From positions 89,669 to 153,668 of the forward strand of contig JBMNNF010000005.1 in assembly GCA_050953825.1 (NCBI GenBank): a stretch of 64,000 nucleotides of DNA. Reading direction: 5' to 3'. The notes beneath the pieces were generated by a model. It was given only the letters and a program-made list of their open reading frames with translations. It did no database searches and was not told the DNA's origin. Below, in pieces: positions 27,446 to 35,818 of this stretch (position 1 is the stretch's first letter; the number at the start of each line of letters is the position of its first letter). The translations under genes and the position numbers were made by a program. This DNA is from DUQW01 sp050953825. Its GTDB lineage: Bacteria; Bacillota_I; Bacilli_A; Acholeplasmatales; Acholeplasmataceae.

Positions 27446-27538
27446 CTTATTCAGAACTACCTAGGCTAGTCACCGTTAAGGTAGTAGCAACCTATTAAAT
27501 TAGGTGCTCAAGACGAGGGGAAGATACCCAACAATAAG
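27446..27538 (+). promoter_or_regulatory. SAM riboswitch of the S-box (SAM-I/SAM-IV) superfamily
   Basis: Sits directly upstream of metK. Closing stem CTTATT (27446-27451) with AATAAG (27533-27538); P2 ACTACC (27456-27461) with GGTAGT (27480-27485); then the conserved AGCAACCT, and P3 ACCTA (27490-27494) with TAGGT (27501-27505) leading into AGGTGCT and, after a short link, GGGGAAGATA. GCAACC...GGTGCT...GAAGATA is the S-box core. The P2 internal part differs from standard SAM-I, so a variant class is possible. A terminator follows, giving an OFF switch. Confidence 0.75.
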
Positions 27539-27550
27539 GAAAAGAGAATT

Positions 27551-27577
27551 TGACGCTTTTCCGGCGTCATTTTTTTA
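27551..27577 (+). terminator. Expression-platform terminator of the metK riboswitch
   Basis: TGACGC (27551-27556) pairs with GCGTCA (27564-27569), 7-base loop, followed by seven T. Placed 77 bases before the metK start and 12 bases after the aptamer. Confidence 0.85.
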
Positions 27578-27653
27578 TCTCAATAGTTAAATAATGAAAG
27601 AAGGAGCAGTATACAAGAGTGACTATTGATAATTATGTATACAAGATGATAGT

Positions 27654-28799
27654 ATGAAATTTTTCTCAAGTGAATCAGTTACTGAAGGTCATCCAGATAA
27701 ATTAAGCGATATTATTGCTGATAGTATTTTGGATGAAATTTTATCAAAAGATCCAAGAGCGAGAGTAGCCGTTGAAGTGTCAGTGACTACTAACTTTTGT
27801 TTTATATATGGTGAAGTTAAAAGTAATGTTCAAGTTAATTATATTGAAGTGGCGAAAGCGGCAATTAGACAAGTAGGTTATACTGATTATAGATTAGGTT
27901 ATGATGCTGACCAAGTTGAATTTTTAGTTAAAATTGATCAGCAATCACCCGATATTTCATTAGGCGTTGATGGCAATGGAAGTACACTTCAGGGTGCTGG
28001 TGATCAGGGGATTGTTTTTGGATATGCGATTGATGAAACCGAAGAATATATGCCACTGGCCATTACATTAGCGAATAAATTAGCCAAGAGATTAAGTGAA
28101 GTAAGAAAAAATGGAATATTACCAGATTTAGGACCTGATGGAAAAACGCAAGTTACTGTTCAATATGATGAAGATGGTAATATTCAACGGGTTGATACAA
28201 TCGTTTTATCAACTCAACACCGCGAACATTATTTAATTGATGATGTTAGACGTGATGTCAAAAGAGAAGTCATTGATTATGTCATTCCGCAACACTTAGT
28301 TGATGAAAAAACAAAATATTTAATTAATCCAACCGGTAGATTTGTCACTGGTGGACCAGAAGGGGATGCCGGATTAACTGGTCGAAAGTTAATTGTGGAT
28401 ACTTATGGTGGATATGCTAGACATGGTGGCGGAGCGATGAGCGGTAAAGATTCATCAAAAGTTGATCGGAGTGGGGCTTATATTGCCAGATATTTAGCCA
28501 AAAATATAGTCGCATCTAAAATAGCTAAACGTTGCGAAATCCAATTGGGCTTTGCCATTGGCATTGCTAGACCTGTCAGTTTATATGTTAATACTTTTGG
28601 AACTGGACTAGTTAGTGATGACGAGATTACAAAGGCGATATGGGATAATTTCGATTTATCACCAAGAGGCTTTATTGATAAGTTAGGATTAGAAGGCCCA
28701 GTATTTAAAAATACGGCTGCTTATGGTCACTTTGGAAGAAACTTTAGCTGGGAAAAATTAGATAGTGTTGATGTCTTTCAAAAATTAATTTCACAATAA
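27654..28799 (+). CDS. metK: S-adenosylmethionine synthetase
   Basis: Makes SAM from methionine and ATP. The 381-residue protein has all three domains: SVTEGHPDKLSDIIAD at the N-terminus, the GAGDQGIVFGYA hexapeptide region (about 115), and GGGAMSGKDSSKVDRSGAY near residue 260. Controlled by the SAM riboswitch upstream, so it should be switched off by its own product. No strong ribosome site is seen immediately before the ATG; the leader has AAGGAG at 27601, too far upstream. Confidence 0.97.
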   Translation: MKFFSSESVTEGHPDKLSDIIADSILDEILSKDPRARVAVEVSVTTNFCFIYGEVKSNVQVNYIEVAKAAIRQVGYTDYRLGYDADQVEFLVKIDQQSPDISLGVDGNGSTLQGAGDQGIVFGYAIDETEEYMPLAITLANKLAKRLSEVRKNGILPDLGPDGKTQVTVQYDEDGNIQRVDTIVLSTQHREHYLIDDVRRDVKREVIDYVIPQHLVDEKTKYLINPTGRFVTGGPEGDAGLTGRKLIVDTYGGYARHGGGAMSGKDSSKVDRSGAYIARYLAKNIVASKIAKRCEIQLGFAIGIARPVSLYVNTFGTGLVSDDEITKAIWDNFDLSPRGFIDKLGLEGPVFKNTAAYGHFGRNFSWEKLDSVDVFQKLISQ

Positions 28800-28809
28800 A
28801 GACTTGATA

Positions 28810-28868
28810 AAAACCTACTACTAATTGCGTAATTTTACTTTAGAATTGGTAGTAGGTTTTTATTTTTT
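28810..28868 (+). terminator. Intrinsic terminator after metK
   Basis: A 12-bp inverted repeat AAAACCTACTAC (28810-28821) with GTAGTAGGTTTT (28849-28860), loop of 27 bases, followed by TATTTTTTTT. Confidence 0.85.
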
Positions 28869-28943
28869 TTAAAAATTATAAAATTAGATGTTAAAATATG
28901 TCATTTATTACATCTTTTTGGTACCGTTACTAACCCCATTTTC

Positions 28944-28972
28944 TTGATAATACTATATAAATATAGTAAAAT
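28944..28972 (+). promoter_or_regulatory. Probable secA promoter
   Basis: TTGATA (28944-28949) and TAAAAT (28967-28972) are 17 bases apart. A second TATAAT (28974-28979) lies just downstream. The 5' leader of secA would be only about 20 bases. Confidence 0.55.
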
Positions 28973-28997
28973 ATATAATGTTAGGGCGTGATATGCG

Positions 28998-31460
28998 ATG
29001 TTCAAAAGATTATTTGATCCATCAAGAAAAGTATTAAAAGAATCAGCTAAGGTAGCTGAAAAAGTAGTTTTACAGCATGAAGAATATAAAAATTTAAAAG
29101 ATGAAGACTTTAAAGTAAAAACTAATGAATTTAAAAAACGCTTTGAAAATGGAGAAACTTTAGATGATTTACTAGTTGAAGCTTTCGCCTTAGTTAGAGA
29201 AGCTTCGGTTAGAGTGACCGGACTGACTCCTTATTTTGTTCAAATTCAAGGAGCTTATGTCATTCATCACGGTAACATTGCTGAGATGAAAACTGGTGAA
29301 GGTAAAACGTTAACGGCAGTTATGCCAGCATATTTAAATGCTTTAAGTGGTGAAGCCGTTCATATCGTAACGGTTAACGAATATTTAGCTCGCAGAGAAG
29401 CGGACGGAGAAATCGGTGATTTGTTCCGTTTTTTAGGTTTAACAGTAGGATTAAATATTCGTGAGTTAACACCAAGTCAAAAACGGGAAGCTTATAATTG
29501 CGATATTGTTTATTCGACTAATAGTGAATTAGGATTCGACTACTTACGTGATCATATGGTCGTTCATCGTAAAGATATGGTCCAACAACGAGGATTAAGA
29601 TATGCGATTATTGACGAAGTTGACTCAATTTTAATTGACGAAGCGCGAACGCCATTAATTATTTCTGGCGGGGCTCGTGAGACAAGAAATTTATATCAAT
29701 CAGCCGATAGATTTGCTAAGTCAATTAGGGAAGATGAATATGAAATTGATATTGAAGCGAAATCAATTGAATTACTCCCTAAAGGAATTGAAAGAGCGGA
29801 ACAAATTTTTCGAATTGAAAACTTATATGACATCAAAAACGTATCACTTTTACACCATATTAATAACGCCTTAAGAGCTAACAAATTAATGTTTAGAGAT
29901 AAAGAATATGTCGTTCAAGATGGTGAAGTGTTAATTGTTGACCAGTTTACCGGTCGGATTTTAAGAGGAAGACAATTCTCTGAAGGACTACATCAAGCAT
30001 TAGAAGCGAAGGAAAATGTCGAAATTAAAAAGGAAACGATTACAGTGGCGACAATCACATATCAAAACTTCTTTAGAATGTATGCCAAATTATCAGGAAT
30101 GACTGGTACAGCTAAGACAGAGGAAGAAGAATTTAGAGAAATTTATAATATGAACGTTGTAGAAATTCCTACTAACGCTCCAGTTATTAGAGAAGATGCA
30201 GTTGATATGTTATTTGCCACAGCTGATGCTAAATATCGAGCTTTAATTAAAGAAGTTAAAGAAAGACATAGTAAAGGTCAACCTATATTAATTGGTACTA
30301 TTGCTGTCGAGACTTCTGAATTATTATCGCGTTTATTAAGAGATGAAAGAATTCCACATGAAGTGTTAAATGCTAAAAATCATGCGCGTGAAGCTGAAAT
30401 TGTTTTAAATGCTGGACAAAAAGGCGCCGTCACCATTGCGACTAACATGGCTGGTCGTGGTACGGACATTAAATTAGGTGAAGGCGTTGTTGAACTTGGT
30501 GGTCTTGCGGTAATTGGTAGTGAGCGCCATGAGTCACGAAGAATTGATAATCAGTTACGTGGTCGTAGTGGACGTCAAGGAGACCCAGGATATTCAAGAT
30601 TTTATTTATCAGCTGATGATGAATTATTAATGCGATTCGGTGGTGAAAGATTTAGAAATCAAATGGCCATGATTGCTAATTTACAAGGTGATCCTGATAT
30701 GCCACTAACATCTAAGATGTTTGCCAGATTTGTTCAAAATGCTCAAAAGAGAATTGAGGGAATGAACTATGATACTAGAAAGTCGGTCTTAAAATATGAT
30801 GATGTCATGCGCCAACAACGAGAAATTATTTATGAAGAACGTCGCTTTATTTTAAATACTGAATCAATTGAAGATCATGCATTAGATATGATTAAACGAG
30901 GAATTACTCAAGCGGTCCCAACATTTATTACTGGCGAGCGTGATCATCCAGTAAATCATGAAGGTTTAGTTAAATATTTTGATGGCAACATTTATAAGAA
31001 AGATACCATCTTATTAGATGAGGTTAGCCAATTTCATGAGATTGAAGGCTTAACTAATTATCTATTAGAAAAGGCGAGAGAAGAAATCAAATATAAAAAA
31101 GAAAATGTTCCACCACAATTATTCAATGAGTTCTTAAAAGTTGTTTTATTAAGAGTTATTGATACTTATTGGATGCGACATATTGACTCAATGAGTGAAT
31201 TAAGACAAGCGGTCGGCTTACAAGCCTACAGTCAAACTAATCCATTAATTATCTACCAACAAGAAGGTAGAAGAATGTTTGAAGAAATGGTTAGAGGGAT
31301 GACTGAAGATACCACTAGATATGTTTTAAGAGCGACAATTGAATATAATGTTCAAAGGGAACAAGTCGTTAAAAACACTTCAACAAATCAAGGAGAGGAA
31401 GTTTCATCAAGGAGACCAAGAACTCGTAAAGTTCGTGGGAAAAGAAAACCTTGGCAATAA
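28998..31460 (+). CDS. secA: Preprotein translocase ATPase SecA
   Basis: Motor of the general secretion pathway. The 820-residue protein has Walker A GEGKT near residue 99, the DEVD Walker B (about 206, IIDEVDSILIDEARTPL), preprotein cross-linking, helical wing and scaffold domains, and GRAGRGTDI-like ATNMAGRGTDIKLGEG near residue 488. The C-terminus is a basic tail (RRPRTRKVRGKRKPW) without the cysteine-rich SEC-C zinc motif. The many lipoproteins in this window would be its clients. Confidence 0.96.
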   Translation: MFKRLFDPSRKVLKESAKVAEKVVLQHEEYKNLKDEDFKVKTNEFKKRFENGETLDDLLVEAFALVREASVRVTGLTPYFVQIQGAYVIHHGNIAEMKTGEGKTLTAVMPAYLNALSGEAVHIVTVNEYLARREADGEIGDLFRFLGLTVGLNIRELTPSQKREAYNCDIVYSTNSELGFDYLRDHMVVHRKDMVQQRGLRYAIIDEVDSILIDEARTPLIISGGARETRNLYQSADRFAKSIREDEYEIDIEAKSIELLPKGIERAEQIFRIENLYDIKNVSLLHHINNALRANKLMFRDKEYVVQDGEVLIVDQFTGRILRGRQFSEGLHQALEAKENVEIKKETITVATITYQNFFRMYAKLSGMTGTAKTEEEEFREIYNMNVVEIPTNAPVIREDAVDMLFATADAKYRALIKEVKERHSKGQPILIGTIAVETSELLSRLLRDERIPHEVLNAKNHAREAEIVLNAGQKGAVTIATNMAGRGTDIKLGEGVVELGGLAVIGSERHESRRIDNQLRGRSGRQGDPGYSRFYLSADDELLMRFGGERFRNQMAMIANLQGDPDMPLTSKMFARFVQNAQKRIEGMNYDTRKSVLKYDDVMRQQREIIYEERRFILNTESIEDHALDMIKRGITQAVPTFITGERDHPVNHEGLVKYFDGNIYKKDTILLDEVSQFHEIEGLTNYLLEKAREEIKYKKENVPPQLFNEFLKVVLLRVIDTYWMRHIDSMSELRQAVGLQAYSQTNPLIIYQQEGRRMFEEMVRGMTEDTTRYVLRATIEYNVQREQVVKNTSTNQGEEVSSRRPRTRKVRGKRKPWQ

Positions 31461-31463
31461 TTT

Positions 31464-32552
31464 ATGGAAAGATACGAGGTAACTAGACTATTAACTGAAT
31501 ATGACCAAAGATTAGATGATCTTGACAATGCTTTAGATATAGCGGCATTAGAAGAAAAATTGAAGGAGCTAAATCAAAAGATGTTAGAACCTAATTTTTG
31601 GGATGATCAAAATCAAGCTAAAAAAGTTACTAAAGAAATCGCTGATATTGAATCTAATGTATCAACCTTCAAAAAGTTAAAAAATAGTTTTAATAATATT
31701 AATGAATGGTTTGAAATATCAGATAAAGACACCGAAGAATGGCAAATATTAATGAATGAATTGGAGACGTTTGCTAAAGAAATTGAAGATTTTTCAATTC
31801 AAACCCTATTATCAGAGCCTTATGATAGTAACAATTGTATTTTACAAATTCAAGCTGGTGCTGGTGGTACTGAAGCTCAAGATTGGGCGGAAATGCTTCA
31901 AAGAATGTATTTAAGATATGCTAATCGAATGGATTATAAAACTGAAATCTTAGACTATCAACCAGGCGATGAGGCTGGAATAAAATCGGTAACGATTATG
32001 ATATCAGGTAAGTTTGCCTATGGTTATTTAAAATCAGAAATTGGGATTCATCGCCTAGTTAGAATTTCACCATTTGACGCTAATAAAAAACGCCACACAT
32101 CATTTGCCTCAGTTGAAGTAGTGCCTGAAGTGGATGATGATGTTGAAATAGAAATTAAAGAAGAAGATATTAAAGTTGATGTCTACCGCTCTGGGGGAGC
32201 CGGTGGTCAATCAGTTAATACTACTGACTCAGCAGTCAGAATTACTCATCTTCCTACTAAAATTGTAGTTACATGTCAAAATGAACGAAGTCAAATTCAA
32301 AATCGGGAAAGGGCGATGAAAGTCCTATCGTCAAAGTTATTGCAACTAGAATTAGAGAAAAAAGAAGAAGAGTTAATGAAATTAAAAGGGGAACAAAAAT
32401 CGATTGGCTGGGGTTCACAAATTCGTTCATATGTGTTTCACCCATATCAAATGGTGAAAGATTTAAGAACTAATGAAGAAACTAGTCAAATTGATGATGT
32501 CATGGATGGTAAGTTAGACAATTTTATTAATGCTTATTTAAAGTGGAGGTAG
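31464..32552 (+). CDS. prfB: Peptide chain release factor 2
   Basis: Releases peptides at UAA and UGA. The 362-residue protein has the SPF recognition tripeptide (RISPFDANKKRH, about residue 205) and GGQ (SGGAGGQSVNTTDS, about 246). The frame is open from the first ATG: where most bacteria have CTT TGA and a +1 frameshift near codon 25, this gene reads GCT TTA GAT ATA. It therefore lacks the usual autoregulation. It lies 3 bases after secA, the common secA-prfB order. Confidence 0.96.
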   Translation: MERYEVTRLLTEYDQRLDDLDNALDIAALEEKLKELNQKMLEPNFWDDQNQAKKVTKEIADIESNVSTFKKLKNSFNNINEWFEISDKDTEEWQILMNELETFAKEIEDFSIQTLLSEPYDSNNCILQIQAGAGGTEAQDWAEMLQRMYLRYANRMDYKTEILDYQPGDEAGIKSVTIMISGKFAYGYLKSEIGIHRLVRISPFDANKKRHTSFASVEVVPEVDDDVEIEIKEEDIKVDVYRSGGAGGQSVNTTDSAVRITHLPTKIVVTCQNERSQIQNRERAMKVLSSKLLQLELEKKEEELMKLKGEQKSIGWGSQIRSYVFHPYQMVKDLRTNEETSQIDDVMDGKLDNFINAYLKWR

Positions 32553-32555
32553 AAT

Positions 32556-33461
32556 ATGCCTAAAATGCAATCAAGAACTCAATTTCATATTAAACAGTAC
32601 CTTGAAATAACAATTGGTGTGGTGATTATGGCTTGTGGATTTTACTTTTTCTTTATCCCACTAGATATTAACTCTGGTGGTGTTGGTGGATTGAGTATAG
32701 TTTTACATGAATTGCTGCACAAAATTGAGTGGCTCAAAATTAGTTATCTAGTTTATGCATTTAATATTGGATTATTAATTTTAGCGTATTTTACACTAGG
32801 GAGAAAGTTTTTCCTACGAACGCTTTATCCAACAATATTGTATCCGAGTATTATTTTTTTACTAGAATTAATCGTATCTAGTGATGTTATTTTTAGTAAA
32901 TTTGATGATCATACTTCAAAATTATTAATCGCTACCTTATTTGGCTCGCTCATTGTTGGGCTTGGTTTGGGGTTGGTATTAAACAATAATACCACAACCG
33001 GAGGTATGGATATTGTTCAAAAACTAATTCATAAGTATTTAAAACTTCCGTATTCAGTAGCAATTTATGTTAGTGATGGAGCTGTCGTTTTATTAGGATT
33101 AGTTACATTCAACGTTGAAGTTGTTTTATATGGTGTGATTGCTGTATTTATTATTGGTTTAGTTGTTGATAAAATTATCTTCAACGGTAGATTAGGATTT
33201 ACAGCATTTATCATTACTAGTCCGGCATATGAGGAAAAAATTAAAAATGCTATTATTAATGATTTAGAGCGCGGCTTAACTAAAGCCAAAGTTACAGGGG
33301 GCTATACTGACAAAGAAAGAACTTTAATTATTTGTACAATCGACCGTAGCCAAACATTTGATTTAAAAGATTATGTATTACGTCACGATCCTAAAGCTTT
33401 TACATTCATTGTTGAAACAAGAGAAGTCGTAGGATACGGATTTGAATTACCGGAGGATTAA
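32556..33461 (+). CDS. yitT: YitT-family membrane protein
   Basis: A 301-residue protein with five membrane segments in the first 205 residues, including the LDINSGGVGGLSIVLHELL and GLVLNNNTTTGGMDIVQKL signatures, then a cytoplasmic DUF2179 domain (about 220-300, RGLTKAKVTGGYTDKERT). The family is widespread in Firmicutes; its transport role is unsettled. It sits 3 bases after prfB and 3 before the protease gene. Confidence 0.9.
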   Translation: MPKMQSRTQFHIKQYLEITIGVVIMACGFYFFFIPLDINSGGVGGLSIVLHELLHKIEWLKISYLVYAFNIGLLILAYFTLGRKFFLRTLYPTILYPSIIFLLELIVSSDVIFSKFDDHTSKLLIATLFGSLIVGLGLGLVLNNNTTTGGMDIVQKLIHKYLKLPYSVAIYVSDGAVVLLGLVTFNVEVVLYGVIAVFIIGLVVDKIIFNGRLGFTAFIITSPAYEEKIKNAIINDLERGLTKAKVTGGYTDKERTLIICTIDRSQTFDLKDYVLRHDPKAFTFIVETREVVGYGFELPED

Positions 33462-33464
33462 ATT

Positions 33465-35075
33465 ATGGAAAATAAAGATTATAATCAAAACGAAGAACAA
33501 AAACCACAATATGAATATTTTAGAGAACAAAATGACTCGAAACAAGACCCCAATCAAGGTCCTAATCGTAAAATTAGTAAAAGATTACTTGGGCTAATCT
33601 TTTTAGCTGCGGTTGTATTTGCGTTTTTCTTAGGGTTTATGTCAAGTGTTATCACTAAGGTAACATTTGAACCTAACAATCCAATTATTGACATCCCTAA
33701 TAACAACAATAATAACAACCAAGTTGAGACAACTGCCTATACTGCATTATATGATTTCTTAGAAGAACATTCCTTTGAAGGAGTAGATGAGGAAAGAGCA
33801 TTCTATTATCAATTGTTGTCTTTAGTTGAATCATTAAATGATCCATACGCATCAATTAGTTTTTCGACCGTCATTATAGGACCAAGCGGATCAACTAATG
33901 ATTATGATGACGAACATTTTGAAGGATTAGGTATTACTTTCATTTATGATGAATATGTTATGAAAATTAGTGACATCATGAGAGGTTCTCCAGCTGAGAA
34001 AGCATATATTTACCCAGGGGATCAAATTGTTGGTGCCGTTATTGATGGCAGAAAGATTTATTTTGCTACAACCAAAATGGATCAAGATGAAGCGATTCCA
34101 TATGTTAGAGGTGTTCCTGGCGATACTAAAACATTAATTATTAAGGGTTTAGATGAATCAGAAAGAATAGTAACCGTTACTTATCAAAGATTCCCACGTC
34201 CAACGATTACCAGTAATTATAAAGATACGACTGCAACTTATGGATATATTAAAATTCATGAGTTCCGTGAAAAAACATCAGTTGTCTTTGGCGAACATCT
34301 TCGATTAATTGAGCCTAGATTAGATGATCCTAACTCAGTATTAATTATTGACTTAAGAGATAATCCTGGTGGACTTTTAACATCAGTTACTGGAATTATT
34401 AGACAACTGCTTCCAAGTGAAGATTCACGAGCGGTTAGTGTTAAAGCTGAAAAAACAGGTGTTCAAACTTATTATGGTGGTGGTTTGAAAAAAAGAAAAC
34501 CATATACAATTAAAGTCTTAGTCAATGGAAAAAGTGCTTCAGCTTCAGAAATGTTAGCTGCAGCCCTTCACTATACTGGTGGCTATGAAGTTTATGGTCA
34601 ACCAACATTCGGTAAAAATGTTTATCAAAATACAAAAGATCGTATGTTAACTAAAAACTTGAAAGCTTCCATCAAATATACCGAAGGTTATTGGTATTAC
34701 TATGATAAATCCTTAGGTAGAATGGATAAAATTGATCGTGAAACCAATCCAATTCCAGTAAATTTAATCGAACCAGAAGGCTTAACTAGTCTGTCAATTC
34801 CGTATTACACAAAAGATGTCGCTTTTGATGAAGTTAATGAAGCACTAGCTTCAGCCCAAAAGTTTTTAAATATTTATAATCCAACGAATAATTTACGAGA
34901 AGATGGATATTTAGATCAAAAAACTAAAATGGCCTTAGAAGCGTTCCAATTTGATAAAGGACTCAATATAACTGGAGTTTATGACTTAAAAACAAGTCAA
35001 AAAATGTATAATGATTTTATTGAAAAAAAAGAAGATCATACGTTTGATAATCAAATCTCAGATTTAATTCCATGA
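33465..35075 (+). CDS. S41-family C-terminal processing protease with peptidoglycan-binding-like domain
   Basis: A 536-residue membrane-anchored serine protease. One membrane segment (about 41-64) follows a Gln/Asn-rich cytoplasmic start; next an Asn-rich linker, a PDZ domain (about 155-240), then the S41 core with LIIDLRDNPGG (about 300), SASASEMLAAAL holding the catalytic Ser (about 358-360), and FGKNVYQ with the Lys (about 383). The C-terminal 65 residues look like a PG_binding_1 domain (REDGYLDQKTKMALEAFQ). It probably degrades or trims surface proteins. It overlaps recX by 4 bases. Confidence 0.9.
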   Translation: MENKDYNQNEEQKPQYEYFREQNDSKQDPNQGPNRKISKRLLGLIFLAAVVFAFFLGFMSSVITKVTFEPNNPIIDIPNNNNNNNQVETTAYTALYDFLEEHSFEGVDEERAFYYQLLSLVESLNDPYASISFSTVIIGPSGSTNDYDDEHFEGLGITFIYDEYVMKISDIMRGSPAEKAYIYPGDQIVGAVIDGRKIYFATTKMDQDEAIPYVRGVPGDTKTLIIKGLDESERIVTVTYQRFPRPTITSNYKDTTATYGYIKIHEFREKTSVVFGEHLRLIEPRLDDPNSVLIIDLRDNPGGLLTSVTGIIRQLLPSEDSRAVSVKAEKTGVQTYYGGGLKKRKPYTIKVLVNGKSASASEMLAAALHYTGGYEVYGQPTFGKNVYQNTKDRMLTKNLKASIKYTEGYWYYYDKSLGRMDKIDRETNPIPVNLIEPEGLTSLSIPYYTKDVAFDEVNEALASAQKFLNIYNPTNNLREDGYLDQKTKMALEAFQFDKGLNITGVYDLKTSQKMYNDFIEKKEDHTFDNQISDLIP

Positions 35076-35818
35076 GAATATCTAAAGAAAAAGACTCATA
35101 TTTTCTAATCAAAGACAATTTAAAAATCAAGTTAGAAATCGAAGTTGTTCAAAAATATCGCTTATATTACGAACAAGCTTATGACATTTCTTATGACGAA
35201 ATTCTTAACGATAATAATTATTATTTTTACTATAAATTAGCTTTAAAACGTCTAGCAAAGATGCAATCAAGAAAAATGTTAGAAAATTACTTAATCGAAA
35301 AACAAATTAATAAATCAACACTAAATAAAGTAATTAACCGGTTACTAGAATTAAAATATTTAGATGATTATGAATATGCTAAAAATTATCTAAATTTAAA
35401 GATGTACCAATATGGTCCATTAAGATTAGAGAATAAACTAATTGAGGATGGAGTTCATCCCCAAATTATTAAAGAGCTAATATCTAAGATTGATGAGGGT
35501 GAAATACTTTCTAACTTGTTAGAAAAAGATTTGACCAAAATTAATCAATCAATTTATAACTTTAAACAAAAACTTGTTAGAAAATATTATATGAAAGGAT
35601 TTAATCTTTCACTAATTAATGAAATGTTATCTAATTTATTAGAAAATATTGATTATGATGAACTTGATAGCTTAAAAAAAGATTATCAAAAACTATTAAT
35701 TAAATCATCTTCACTTGATAAAAGTGATTATGAAAGAAAATTAAGTATTCGCGAGAAATTACTGAGAAAAGGATATCGTTTAGATAATATTAAGAAAGTA
35801 GAGGAGTTATATTTATGA
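35072..35818 (+). CDS. recX: Regulatory protein RecX
   Basis: RecA modulator. The 248-residue protein is built of three-helix repeats; the diagnostic segments are YKLALKRLAKMQSRKMLENYL, LLELKYLDDYEYAKNYL and YQYGPLRLENKLIEDG. Longer than E. coli RecX (166) but usual for Firmicutes. recA itself is not in the window. Coupled to the protease gene before it and to glgB after it by 4-base overlaps. Confidence 0.88.
   Translation: MRISKEKDSYFLIKDNLKIKLEIEVVQKYRLYYEQAYDISYDEILNDNNYYFYYKLALKRLAKMQSRKMLENYLIEKQINKSTLNKVINRLLELKYLDDYEYAKNYLNLKMYQYGPLRLENKLIEDGVHPQIIKELISKIDEGEILSNLLEKDLTKINQSIYNFKQKLVRKYYMKGFNLSLINEMLSNLLENIDYDELDSLKKDYQKLLIKSSSLDKSDYERKLSIREKLLRKGYRLDNIKKVEELYL

Noticed and set aside
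28868..28943. Second terminator or riboswitch before secA (AGATGT/ACATCT pair)
   Set aside because: Six base pairs with an 18-base AT-rich loop is weak, and no conserved motif is seen; likely chance in AT-rich sequence.
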